Of a stretch of DNA of 45,366 bases, positions 7,950 through 16,962 are shown one piece after another. Positions within the stretch are counted from its first letter, which is position 1, and the number at the start of each line of letters is the position of its first letter. The translations under genes were made by a program, and so were the position numbers. Location of the stretch: NCBI GenBank assembly GCA_045545665.1, contig JAZQBL010000018.1:1-45366 (forward strand). Direction: 5' to 3'. A model generated the notes under the pieces. That model made no database searches and was not told where the DNA came from. It saw only the letters and a list, made by a program, of their open reading frames with translations. Source of the stretch: RGIG7213 sp045545665 (lineage in GTDB: Bacteria; Bacillota; Clostridia; Oscillospirales; CAG-272).

Positions 7950-8987
7950 ATGAATAAGAGTTACAGTGAAAGCTACAAGCAGGCAGGCGTTGATATTACA
8001 GCGGGATACCGTGCAGTTGAGCTTATGAAAAAGCATATCGCATCGACGACGACGTCGGGTGTTGTTTCAGGCATAGGCGGATTCGGCGGATTGTTTGAGC
8101 CGAATATAAAGGGAATGACAGCTCCCGTTTTGGTTTCGGGAACTGACGGTGTCGGTACAAAGCTTAAGATCGCGTTTATACTTGACAAGCACGACACAGT
8201 AGGTATAGACTGCGTTGCAATGTGCGTAAACGACGTCGTATGCTGCGGTGCCGCTCCTTTGTTTTTCCTTGATTACATAGCGTGCGGAAAGAACGTTCCG
8301 GAAAAAATAGCGTCGATAGTATCGGGTATTGCTGACGGCTGCCGTCAGTCCGGTGCTGCACTTATCGGCGGTGAAACGGCAGAAATGCCCGGCTTCTATC
8401 CGATAGACGAATACGACCTTGCGGGATTTACAGTCGGTATGGTAGATAAACCCCGTATAATAGATAACTCAAAGATAAACGACGGAGATGCTATTATCGC
8501 TCTTCCTTCAAGCGGTGTTCACTCAAACGGATTTTCGCTTGTAAGACGTGTGCTTCTCAAGGACGAAAAGAATGCGTTTACTCACTCCGATGAGCTTGGT
8601 ATGACGATAGGCGAGTCTCTCCTTACACCTACGAAGATCTACGTAAAACCTATCCTTGCACTTATGGAAAAGGTGAACGTAAAGGGTGTTTCCCATATAA
8701 CAGGCGGCGGATTTTACGAAAATATTCCGAGAACGATCCCCGAAGGCTTCGGCGCATCTGTTGAAAAGTCCAAGGTAAAGATACCTCCGATATTCTCCCT
8801 TATTCAGAAAGAGGGCGATATTCCCGTACGTGATATGTTCAATACGTTCAATATGGGTGTCGGTATGTGTGTTGTCGTTTCTGCCGAAGAAGCTGACGAG
8901 GCTGTAAGAGTCCTCAACGAAAACGGCGAAAAGGCATACATAATGGGCGAAGTAAAAGCAGGTATTGAGGGCGTTAAGATATGGTAA
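7950..8987 (+). CDS. purM: Phosphoribosylformylglycinamidine cyclo-ligase (AIR synthetase)
   Basis: PurM uses ATP to close FGAM to aminoimidazole ribonucleotide. The 345-residue protein shows SGIGGFGGLF near the N-terminus, GTDGVGTKLKIAF (ATP and Mg site), CVNDVVCCGAAPLFFLDY, GGETAEMPGFY and GGGFYENIPR, all typical. I start it at ATG 7950 because AAGGAAGG (7934-7941) is well spaced; a TTG six bases earlier is less likely. Its last codons overlap the purN start by seven bases, implying coupled translation. Confidence 0.96.
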   Translation: MNKSYSESYKQAGVDITAGYRAVELMKKHIASTTTSGVVSGIGGFGGLFEPNIKGMTAPVLVSGTDGVGTKLKIAFILDKHDTVGIDCVAMCVNDVVCCGAAPLFFLDYIACGKNVPEKIASIVSGIADGCRQSGAALIGGETAEMPGFYPIDEYDLAGFTVGMVDKPRIIDNSKINDGDAIIALPSSGVHSNGFSLVRRVLLKDEKNAFTHSDELGMTIGESLLTPTKIYVKPILALMEKVNVKGVSHITGGGFYENIPRTIPEGFGASVEKSKVKIPPIFSLIQKEGDIPVRDMFNTFNMGVGMCVVVSAEEADEAVRVLNENGEKAYIMGEVKAGIEGVKIW

Positions 8988-9580
8988 AGATAGCCGTACT
9001 TGTTTCAGGCGGTGGAACAAACCTGCAAGCGCTTATTGATGCCGAAAAGTCGGGTATCATCAAAAGCGGAAAAATAAATCTCGTCATATCAAACAAAAAA
9101 GACGCTTACGCTCTTACAAGAGCCAAAGAAAACAACATAAAAACAGCTACGGTCATCAAAAAAGAATACCCCTCACAAGCTGATTTTGAAAAAGTGATAG
9201 TAACTTTGCTTGAAGAAAACGAAATAGAGCTTATAGTTCTTGCGGGATTTATGTGTATACTTTCTGCGGATTTTACCAAAAAATACGAAAACAGAATTAT
9301 AAACGTCCATCCTTCACTTATTCCGTCGTTTTGCGGCGCAGGCTTTTACGGACTTCACGTGCACGAGGCGGCACTCGCTTACGGTGTCAAGGTGACGGGC
9401 GCTACTGTCCACTTCGTAAACGAAATTCCCGACGGCGGAAAGATAATTGCCCAGAAAGCTGTTGAAATACAGGACGGTGACACACCGGAAGTATTGCAAA
9501 AGCGTGTCATGGAAAATGCCGAATGGATAATACTTCCCGAGGCAACGGAAAAAATATGTAAACAAATAAAGGAGAACTGA
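8981..9580 (+). CDS. purN: Phosphoribosylglycinamide formyltransferase (folate type)
   Basis: PurN formylates GAR with 10-formyl-tetrahydrofolate. The 199-residue protein has the N-terminal VLVSGGGTNLQALID loop for the ribose phosphate, HPSLIPSFCGAGFYGLHV with the catalytic His and folate loop, and TVHFVNEIPDGGKIIAQ with the catalytic Asp nearby. Length fits the family. Its start overlaps the end of purM (8981-8987), and purO begins one base after its stop. Confidence 0.95.
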   Translation: MVKIAVLVSGGGTNLQALIDAEKSGIIKSGKINLVISNKKDAYALTRAKENNIKTATVIKKEYPSQADFEKVIVTLLEENEIELIVLAGFMCILSADFTKKYENRIINVHPSLIPSFCGAGFYGLHVHEAALAYGVKVTGATVHFVNEIPDGGKIIAQKAVEIQDGDTPEVLQKRVMENAEWIILPEATEKICKQIKEN

Positions 9581-9581
9581 A

Positions 9582-10292
9582 ATGCAGTTGTACGATATAA
9601 AGAAGCTTCTTTCCGAAAACACGTATCCCGGAAGAGGTATAATAATAGGTAAATCAAAGGACGGAAAATACGCCGTTACAGCTTACTTCATAATGGGCAG
9701 AAGCGTAAACTCTCGTAACAGAGTTTTCGTTGCGGAAGGGGAAGATGTGAGAACGAAGGCATACGATCCTTCAAAGCTTAAAGATCCCTCCCTTATCATT
9801 TATTATCCCGTAAGAAAGCACGAAAACAAGCTTATCGTTACAAACGGCGACCAGACGGATACCGTTTACGAATCACTCAAGAACGGCGGCTGTTTCACAC
9901 GTGCTCTCCGTACAAGAGAATTTGAACCCGATGCCCCTAACTTCACACCCAGAATAAGCGGTATGCTTACGTTTGCCGACGGTGATTTCTCTTATAAAAT
10001 GAGCATTTTGAAGAGCGCTGATGAAAAAGGCTCAGCTTGTAACAGATACTTCTACGAATACGAACCGATCTGCGGTATAGGTCACTTTATACATACGTAT
10101 ATGCACGACGGCGACCCCATCCCCACGTTTGAGGGAGAACCCGAAAGAATAGAGATCGACGGTGATATAAACGCTTTTGCGGACATGCTCTGGCAGAATC
10201 TTAACGAAGATAATAAAGTATCTCTGTTCGTACGTTACATAGACCTTGAAACAGGTGAAACACAGACCGTTATCGAAAACAAGAATAAATGA
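9582..10292 (+). CDS. purO: IMP cyclohydrolase of the PurO family
   Basis: A 236-residue protein matching the stand-alone IMP cyclohydrolase family first known from archaea (PurO), which closes FAICAR to IMP. Visible landmarks are GRGIIIGKSKDGKYAVTAYF near the N-terminus, MGRSVNSRNRVF (about 38-49) and PRISGML in the middle. Its place just before a purH that lacks the cyclohydrolase domain strongly supports the role. AAAGGAGA (9568-9575) precedes the AUG, and the TGA stop overlaps an ATG of the next frame at 10289. Confidence 0.88.
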   Translation: MQLYDIKKLLSENTYPGRGIIIGKSKDGKYAVTAYFIMGRSVNSRNRVFVAEGEDVRTKAYDPSKLKDPSLIIYYPVRKHENKLIVTNGDQTDTVYESLKNGGCFTRALRTREFEPDAPNFTPRISGMLTFADGDFSYKMSILKSADEKGSACNRYFYEYEPICGIGHFIHTYMHDGDPIPTFEGEPERIEIDGDINAFADMLWQNLNEDNKVSLFVRYIDLETGETQTVIENKNK

Positions 10293-10306
10293 TCAAGGAG
10301 AATAAA

Positions 10307-11491
10307 ATGAAAGAATTTGAACTTAAATACGGTTGTAACCCCAACCAGAAGCCCTCGAAAATATTTATGGACAACGGTGACGAGCTTCCCATTGAAGTGC
10401 TTTCGGGCAGACCCGGATACATTAACTTCCTTGATGCTTTTAACTCCTATCAGCTCGTAAAAGAACTTAAAGCGGCAACAAACCTTCCTTCCGCTGCATC
10501 CTTCAAGCACGTTTCACCTGCAGGTGCGGCAGTCGGTGTTCCGCTTGACGATACACTCAAGAAGATATATTTCGTCGAAGATATCCCCGGATTTGACGAA
10601 TCTCCCCTTGCATGGGCGTATGCAAGAGCAAGAGGTACTGACAGAATGTCATCCTTCGGTGACTGGATAGCACTTTCCGACGTTTGCGACAAGGCAACAG
10701 CACTTATTATAAAGCGTGAGGTCTCCGACGGTGTTATAGCGCCCGGTTATACAGACGAAGCACTTGAAATACTCAAAGCAAAGCGCAAAGGTGCGTACAA
10801 CATCGTAAAAATTGATGAAAACTATACTCCCGCTCCTATCGAACGTAAGCAGGTATACGGCATCACGTTCGAACAGGGAAGAAACGATCTTAAGATCGAC
10901 AGCGATATTCTTTCCGACGTTGTAACGGCAAGAAAGGATATTCCCGAGGATGCAAAACGCGACCTCGTTATCGCTCTCATTACTTTGAAGTACACACAGT
11001 CGAACTCAGTTTGCTATGCAAAAGGCGGTCAGACGATCGGTGTCGGCGCAGGTCAGCAGTCGAGAGTTCACTGCACACGTCTTGCAGGAAACAAAGCCGA
11101 CGTATGGTTCTTGCGCCAGCATCCCAAGACGCTCGCACTTCAGTTCAAAGAGGGAATGGCACTTGCCGATAAAAACAACTGCATCGACGTATACGTATCC
11201 GAGGATCACGAGGACGTAACGGGTGATGACGTATGGCAGAACTTCTTTGCAGTACGTCCCGAACCCTTGACACGTGAGGAAAAGAAAGAATATCTTTCAA
11301 AGATGACGGGCGTTTCTCTCGGTTCGGATGCTTTCTTCCCGTTCTCCGATAATATAGAACGTGCAAGAAGAAGCGGCGTTGAATATATAGCAGAACCCGG
11401 CGGCTCTATCCGTGACGATGTCGTTATCGAGTGTGCCGATAAATACGGAATGGCAATGGCATTTACAAAGATCCGTCTGTTCCACCATTAA
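10307..11491 (+). CDS. purH: AICAR formyltransferase, single-domain PurH
   Basis: This 394-residue enzyme transfers a formyl group to AICAR to give FAICAR. It is a short PurH: only the transformylase domain is present, without the N-terminal IMP cyclohydrolase (MGS-like) domain of the usual ~510-residue bifunctional protein. The catalytic Lys-His pair is in SFKHVSPAGAAVG (about 64-76). SNSVCYAKGGQTIGVGAGQQSRV and the late FFPFSDNIERA/PGGSIRDD segments are typical. I start at ATG 10307 because AAGGAG (10295-10300) precedes it; ATG 10289 overlaps the purO stop and has no ribosome site. PurO next door supplies the missing last step. Confidence 0.94.
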   Translation: MKEFELKYGCNPNQKPSKIFMDNGDELPIEVLSGRPGYINFLDAFNSYQLVKELKAATNLPSAASFKHVSPAGAAVGVPLDDTLKKIYFVEDIPGFDESPLAWAYARARGTDRMSSFGDWIALSDVCDKATALIIKREVSDGVIAPGYTDEALEILKAKRKGAYNIVKIDENYTPAPIERKQVYGITFEQGRNDLKIDSDILSDVVTARKDIPEDAKRDLVIALITLKYTQSNSVCYAKGGQTIGVGAGQQSRVHCTRLAGNKADVWFLRQHPKTLALQFKEGMALADKNNCIDVYVSEDHEDVTGDDVWQNFFAVRPEPLTREEKKEYLSKMTGVSLGSDAFFPFSDNIERARRSGVEYIAEPGGSIRDDVVIECADKYGMAMAFTKIRLFHH

Positions 11492-11511
11492 TATAAGTTT
11501 GAGGAATTGAA

Positions 11512-12789
11512 ATGAATATACTTGTTGTAGGCGGCGGCGGCCGTGAACATGCGATAATCAAAAAGCTTAAGGAAAATAAAAGCATAACAAAAATATACGC
11601 GCTTCCCGGCAACGGCGGCATATCTCTCGATGCTGAATGCGTAAATATAGGCGCAAAGGATATCGACGGTATCGTTAAATTTGTACAGGAAAACAAAATT
11701 GATTTTGCAGTCGTTGCACCCGATGATCCGTTGGTTCTCGGTGCTGTCGATGCACTTCATAAAGTCGGTATAAAATGCTTCGGTCCGTCTGCAAATGCGG
11801 CGATCATCGAAGGAAGTAAGGTCTTTTCAAAGGATCTTATGAAAAAGTATAATATCCCCACAGCGTATTATGAAACGTTTAACGATAAAGAATCAGCTAT
11901 CAAATATCTTGAGTCCTCATCTTTCCCGACTGTTATCAAAGCAGACGGTCTTGCACTCGGCAAAGGCGTTGTAATTGCAGAGGATTTTGAAAGCGCAAAG
12001 GCTGCTGTCGTTTCGATGATGGAAGATAAGATATTCGGCGAAAGCGGTTCGAATATCGTTATTGAACAGTTTTTAAAGGGCGTTGAAGTATCCGTTTTGG
12101 CTTTCACAGACGGAAAAACAGTCGTTCCCATGGTATCGTCGATGGATCACAAGCGTGCGCTTGACAACGACAAAGGCGACAACACAGGCGGTATGGGTAC
12201 GATCGCTCCCAACCCTTACTACACACCTGAAATTGCGGACAGATGTATGAAGGAAATATTCATTCCGACTGTCGAAGCAATGAAAAAAGAGGGAAGAACG
12301 TTCAAAGGATGCCTCTACTTCGGTCTTATGATATGCGACGGAAAACCGTACGTTATCGAATATAACTGCCGTTTCGGAGATCCCGAAACACAGGTCGTTT
12401 TGCCCCTTTTGAAGTCAGACCTCTTTGAAATAATGCAGGCTGTCGAAAACGAAACGCTTGCAGAAACAAACGTGGAATTTGACAGCGGTGCGGCGTGCTG
12501 TGTCGTTGTAGCATCCGGCGGATATCCCAAAAAGTACGAAACGGGTAAGAAGATAACCTTCGGTAATGTTGACTCGCTTGATGACGTCACCGTATACCAC
12601 GCAGGAACAAAGATGTCGGAAGAAGGAGAAATACTTACATCCGGCGGCCGTGTTCTCGGTGTTACGGCAACAGCAGACGATCTTAAATCTGCTATTGACA
12701 AGGCTTACAAAGCCGCAAATATGATAGATTTTGAAAAGAAGCACATGCGCTCCGATATCGGTGCGACTGCGCTTAAAGCACTTAAATAA
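11512..12789 (+). CDS. purD: Phosphoribosylamine-glycine ligase (GAR synthetase)
   Basis: PurD joins glycine to phosphoribosylamine with ATP. The 425-residue ATP-grasp protein starts with the nucleotide-type fold LVVGGGGREHAI, then ALPGNGGI, FGPSANAAIIEGSK (about 85-98), the ATP-grasp loop KADGLALGKGVV (about 143-154), DHKRALDNDKGDNTGGMG and CRFGDPETQVVLP. All expected motifs are intact and the length is standard. Thirteen bases separate its stop from the purL start. Confidence 0.96.
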   Translation: MNILVVGGGGREHAIIKKLKENKSITKIYALPGNGGISLDAECVNIGAKDIDGIVKFVQENKIDFAVVAPDDPLVLGAVDALHKVGIKCFGPSANAAIIEGSKVFSKDLMKKYNIPTAYYETFNDKESAIKYLESSSFPTVIKADGLALGKGVVIAEDFESAKAAVVSMMEDKIFGESGSNIVIEQFLKGVEVSVLAFTDGKTVVPMVSSMDHKRALDNDKGDNTGGMGTIAPNPYYTPEIADRCMKEIFIPTVEAMKKEGRTFKGCLYFGLMICDGKPYVIEYNCRFGDPETQVVLPLLKSDLFEIMQAVENETLAETNVEFDSGAACCVVVASGGYPKKYETGKKITFGNVDSLDDVTVYHAGTKMSEEGEILTSGGRVLGVTATADDLKSAIDKAYKAANMIDFEKKHMRSDIGATALKALK

Positions 12790-12802
12790 GGAAGTTTTGA
12801 AT

Positions 12803-15800
12803 ATGGTTTACAGAATATATACCGAAAAAAAGCCTTCGCTTTCAAACGAAGCGGCTTCGCTTTGCGCTGAGCTTTCGACACAGCTCGGTATAGCGAGCCT
12901 TAAAAGCGTAAGACTTCTCAACAGATACGATGTTGAAAATCTTGACGAGGCACTTTTTGAAAAGAGTATAAACACAGTTTTTTCCGAGCCTCAGCTTGAC
13001 TACGTCTACAGAGAACTCCCCGAGTACGGTAACTGCTACGTTTTTGCTGTTGAATACCTTCCCGGACAGTTTGATCAGAGAGCTGACTCTGCCGCACAGT
13101 GTATACAGCTTCTTACAGGAGCGGAACGCCCTGTTGTAAGAACAGCAAAGGTGTATTATCTTGAAGGTGAGCTTACAGACGAACAGAAGGCGAAAATAGA
13201 AAAGTACATCATCAACCCCGTAGAATCGAGAAAAGCATCGCTTGAAAAATGCGATACGCTTAAAGCGATATACGATATTCCCACGTCGGTTGAAACTCTT
13301 GACGGATTTATTGATCTTGAAGGGGAAGAGCTTGCGGAGTTTGTTAAAAAATATTCACTTGCAATGGATGCTGATGATATCCGTTTCTGCCGTGACTATT
13401 TCAGAAGCGAAAAGCGCGATCCCACTATAACGGAAATAAGAATGATAGATACGTATTGGTCTGACCATTGCCGTCATACCACGTTCTTGACGACTATCGA
13501 TTCTGCCGAAATAGAAGATCCCGATGTAAAACAGGCGTACGACGCCTATATAAAGATAAGAGCAGAGCTTGGAAGAACGAAGCCCATTAACCTTATGGAT
13601 ATCGCAACGATCGGTGCAAGATATCTTAAAGTAAAAGGAAAGCTTCCGAGAATTGACGAAAGCGAAGAAATAAACGCATGTACTGTTAAAGTTGACGTTG
13701 ACGTTGACGGTGAGATACAGAAGTGGCTTCTTCTTTTCAAAAATGAAACACATAACCATCCCACGGAGATCGAACCGTTCGGCGGTGCCGCAACGTGTAT
13801 CGGCGGTGCTATCCGTGACCCGCTTTCCGGTCGTGCATACGTATACCAGGCTATGCGTGTAACGGGCGCGGCTGATCCTCACGTATCGGTCGAGGATACG
13901 ATCCCCGGTAAGCTTCAGCAAAGAAAGATCGTAACGACGGCGGCGGCAGGTTATTCATCCTACGGTAACCAGATAGGTCTTGCAACGGGCCAGGTCGATG
14001 AAATATACCACCCCGGTTACGTTGCAAAAAGACTTGAGATCGGTACTGTCGTAGGCGCCGCTCCCGAAGAAAACGTCGTAAGAGAAGTACCGGCACCCGG
14101 TGACGTTGTCGTGCTTTTGGGCGGAAGAACGGGACGTGACGGTTGCGGCGGCGCAACAGGCTCCTCTAAATCTCATACAGCTGAATCCATACACACGTGC
14201 GGTGCCGAGGTTCAGAAGGGTAATGCACCCGAGGAAAGAAAGCTCCAAAGACTTATGAGAAATCCCAAAGCGTCAACTCTTATAAAGAGATGTAACGACT
14301 TTGGTGCAGGCGGTGTATCCGTTGCTATCGGTGAGCTTGCGGACGGTCTTTATATAAACCTTGACAGCGTACCGAAGAAATATGACGGACTTGACGGTAC
14401 TGAACTTGCAATAAGTGAGTCACAGGAAAGAATGGCAGTCGTTCTCGATCCTGATGACGTAGAAGCATTTATTGCCATAGCTAAGGAAGAAAACCTTGAG
14501 TCGACGATAGTTGCAAAGGTTACTGAAGAAAAACGCCTTAAAATGGAATGGTGCGGTAAGGTAATCGTTGATATCTCCCGTGACTTCCTTAATTCAAACG
14601 GTGCTGAAAAGCACATAAGCGTTTGCACTCCCGCAAAGAAAATTACACCCAAAACGGTGTCAGGCTCCTTTACGGATGAATACAAAAAGCTCGCAAGTGA
14701 TTATAACGTCTGCTCGAAGAGAGGACTTTCGGAAAGATTTGACTCAACTATCGGTGCGGCAACGGTTCTTATGCCCTTCGGCGGTAAGTACCAGCGTACA
14801 CCTGCACAGACAATGATCGCAAAGCTTCCCGTCGGACCTCACAATACGAATACGGCATCCGTTATCGCATGGGGCTACAATCCTTATATAATGTCTGAAA
14901 ACCAGTACGTCGGTGCATATCTTTCCGTCGTCGAATCTCTCTGTAAGCTTGCTTGCAGCGGTGTTGACAGCCCCGATATGTATCTTACGTTCCAGGAATA
15001 TTTTGAAAAGCCGAAAGATGATCCCAAGCGTTGGGGCAAGCCATTTGCCGCATTGCTCGGTGCGCTTACCGCACAGCTTGATTTTGAAGTGGCATCTATA
15101 GGCGGTAAGGACTCAATGAGCGGTACGTTTGAAAATATCGACGTTCCTCCCACACTCGTTTCCTATGCTGTCGGCTGCGGTGACTGCCGCAATGCTGTAT
15201 CGCCTGAATTTAAGAAGGCAGGATCAAAGGTCGTTCTTATAACACCCGAATACCGTGAAAACGGTCTTCCCACGGTTCAGTCCCTTAAAGATAATTTCGC
15301 GCTTGTTGCAAAGCTTATAAAGGCAGGCCACGTTCTTTCCGCTTATACACCCGTATACGGCGGCGTTGCTGAGGGTATAATGAAGATGGCACTCGGTAAC
15401 AAGATCGGTTTTGCATTTGATGCAAACGTGACAATGGACGAAATATTCGGTTATTCCTACGGTAGCTTTATAATCGAACTTGACTGTACGTGTGATATAG
15501 GAAAGACACTCGGTTATACAACGGAAGAATACGCACTTTCATATAAAGATGAAAAGATATGTATGTGCAGTGTCGAAAAGCTCTACGAAGATGAACTTGA
15601 AGACGTATACTCCTGCAATATCGGCTTCGAAAAGAAAGATATAACGCCTTATTCGTACAAAGCGTCGTCGTATCCGTCACCAAAGGTAGGCGTTGCAAGA
15701 CCGAAGTTCCTCATTCCCGTATTCCCCGGCACAAACTGCGAATATGATACGGAAAAAGCAATAGTTGCCGCAGGCGGTGAAGCTGAAATATTCGTAATAA

Positions 15801-16498
15801 ACAATATGACAGCATCAGACGTTACGAGAAGTGCGGAAGTATTTGCAGAGAAGATATCATCCTCACAGGTAATATTCGTTCCCGGCGGATTTTCCGGCGG
15901 TGACGAACCCGAAGGCTCCGGTAAATTTATCACGGCGTTCTTCCGTAACCCCCTCATACACGAAAAGGTAGATGAGCTTTTAGGTTGCCGTGACGGTCTT
16001 ATGGCTGGTATCTGTAACGGATTCCAGGCACTTATAAAGCTCGGTCTCGTTCCTTTCGGAAAGATAATAGATACAGACAGCAGCTGTCCTACACTTACGT
16101 TCAATACTATCGGACGCCACCAGTCAAAGATAGTAAATACACGTATCGCATCGAATAAGTCACCCTGGCTTTCCGCAACGAATCCCGATGAAATATACGC
16201 CGTGCCGATATCGCACGGTGAAGGCAGATTTGTCTGCCCCGAGGAGCTTTTCAAAAAGCTCGTTGAGAACGGACAGATCGCAACTCAGTACGTTGACCTT
16301 GAAGGTAGACCCACGTACGATATAGCGTATAACCCCAACGGTTCATATTACGCTGTAGAGGGTATCACATCACCCGACGGCAGAGTCCTCGGTAAGATGG
16401 GACACACGGAAAGATACAGCAACGGACTTTACAAAAACGTTCCCGGCAACTACGATATGAAGTTGTTTGAGTCTGCTGTAAAATATTTTAAAGTTTGA
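12803..16498 (+). CDS. purL: FGAM synthase, large single-chain form (PurL with glutaminase)
   Basis: This 1231-residue enzyme converts FGAR to FGAM using glutamine and ATP. It is the long form with PurS-like, PurL and PurQ-like parts in one chain. SDHCRHTTF (about 228-236) is the N-terminal PurM-like landmark; KNETHNHPTEIEPFGGAATC and GGRTGRDGCGGATGSS lie in the first ATP half. The glutaminase begins with FPGTNCEYDTEKA and has the nucleophile in GICNGFQ (Cys1071) and His/Glu in SHGEGRF (about 1138-1140). The start is ATG 12803 with AAGGAAG before it; the longer frame from 12731 lies inside purD. No separate purS or purQ is needed. Confidence 0.96.
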   Translation: MVYRIYTEKKPSLSNEAASLCAELSTQLGIASLKSVRLLNRYDVENLDEALFEKSINTVFSEPQLDYVYRELPEYGNCYVFAVEYLPGQFDQRADSAAQCIQLLTGAERPVVRTAKVYYLEGELTDEQKAKIEKYIINPVESRKASLEKCDTLKAIYDIPTSVETLDGFIDLEGEELAEFVKKYSLAMDADDIRFCRDYFRSEKRDPTITEIRMIDTYWSDHCRHTTFLTTIDSAEIEDPDVKQAYDAYIKIRAELGRTKPINLMDIATIGARYLKVKGKLPRIDESEEINACTVKVDVDVDGEIQKWLLLFKNETHNHPTEIEPFGGAATCIGGAIRDPLSGRAYVYQAMRVTGAADPHVSVEDTIPGKLQQRKIVTTAAAGYSSYGNQIGLATGQVDEIYHPGYVAKRLEIGTVVGAAPEENVVREVPAPGDVVVLLGGRTGRDGCGGATGSSKSHTAESIHTCGAEVQKGNAPEERKLQRLMRNPKASTLIKRCNDFGAGGVSVAIGELADGLYINLDSVPKKYDGLDGTELAISESQERMAVVLDPDDVEAFIAIAKEENLESTIVAKVTEEKRLKMEWCGKVIVDISRDFLNSNGAEKHISVCTPAKKITPKTVSGSFTDEYKKLASDYNVCSKRGLSERFDSTIGAATVLMPFGGKYQRTPAQTMIAKLPVGPHNTNTASVIAWGYNPYIMSENQYVGAYLSVVESLCKLACSGVDSPDMYLTFQEYFEKPKDDPKRWGKPFAALLGALTAQLDFEVASIGGKDSMSGTFENIDVPPTLVSYAVGCGDCRNAVSPEFKKAGSKVVLITPEYRENGLPTVQSLKDNFALVAKLIKAGHVLSAYTPVYGGVAEGIMKMALGNKIGFAFDANVTMDEIFGYSYGSFIIELDCTCDIGKTLGYTTEEYALSYKDEKICMCSVEKLYEDELEDVYSCNIGFEKKDITPYSYKASSYPSPKVGVARPKFLIPVFPGTNCEYDTEKAIVAAGGEAEIFVINNMTASDVTRSAEVFAEKISSSQVIFVPGGFSGGDEPEGSGKFITAFFRNPLIHEKVDELLGCRDGLMAGICNGFQALIKLGLVPFGKIIDTDSSCPTLTFNTIGRHQSKIVNTRIASNKSPWLSATNPDEIYAVPISHGEGRFVCPEELFKKLVENGQIATQYVDLEGRPTYDIAYNPNGSYYAVEGITSPDGRVLGKMGHTERYSNGLYKNVPGNYDMKLFESAVKYFKV

Positions 16499-16503
16499 TC
16501 TGT

Positions 16504-16962
16504 ATGAAAAAATTATTGATTAGCTTGTCGGCATTGTCTGCATGGGGCGCTTTCATCGTTATGCTCATAACGATGCTCGGCGGGATAAGAAAAACGCTTC
16601 TGTCAGCTGTTGAGCTCACATCCGAAGAAAGACAGCTGATAGAGAAGCTCGGCAATACAACGTGGACGGATTATTTCTTCACGATCCTCACGCTTGTCGT
16701 GCTTCTTATGACAGCGGCATTTCTTACGGTGGTAATATTTAAAGACAGAAGCTGTTTTGCATCTGCATCTCATATAACGTCGCTCATTTCTTTACTTATG
16801 ACGGTCGTATGTATGGATTCAGCATTCAACGGTGACGCCGCGTTGCTTTACAATAACGTACTCGTTATTGTATCGCTCATACTTACGGTGCTTACGTTTG
16901 CGTTCTTACTTTTCTATTCGGCGGTTGCCATAACAGCCGATGAATTCAAGAGGTATCTATGA
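16504..16962 (+). CDS. Small uncharacterized membrane protein in the pur operon
   Basis: A 152-residue protein with four predicted membrane segments (about 4-28, 52-76, 84-104 and 114-142) and a short loop with EERQLIEKLGNTTW between TM1 and TM2. It has no recognised domain. It begins six bases after purL and its last codon overlaps the next gene in ATGA form, so it is cotranscribed and coupled. No ribosome site is clear before ATG 16504; a TTG at 16495 overlapping the purL stop is an alternative. A transport or scaffolding role in purine metabolism would be a guess. Confidence 0.7.
   Translation: MKKLLISLSALSAWGAFIVMLITMLGGIRKTLLSAVELTSEERQLIEKLGNTTWTDYFFTILTLVVLLMTAAFLTVVIFKDRSCFASASHITSLISLLMTVVCMDSAFNGDAALLYNNVLVIVSLILTVLTFAFLLFYSAVAITADEFKRYL

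Noticed and set aside
13355..13921. 188-codon minus-strand frame in purL
   Set aside because: Shadow of purL, no ribosome site and no recognisable domain.
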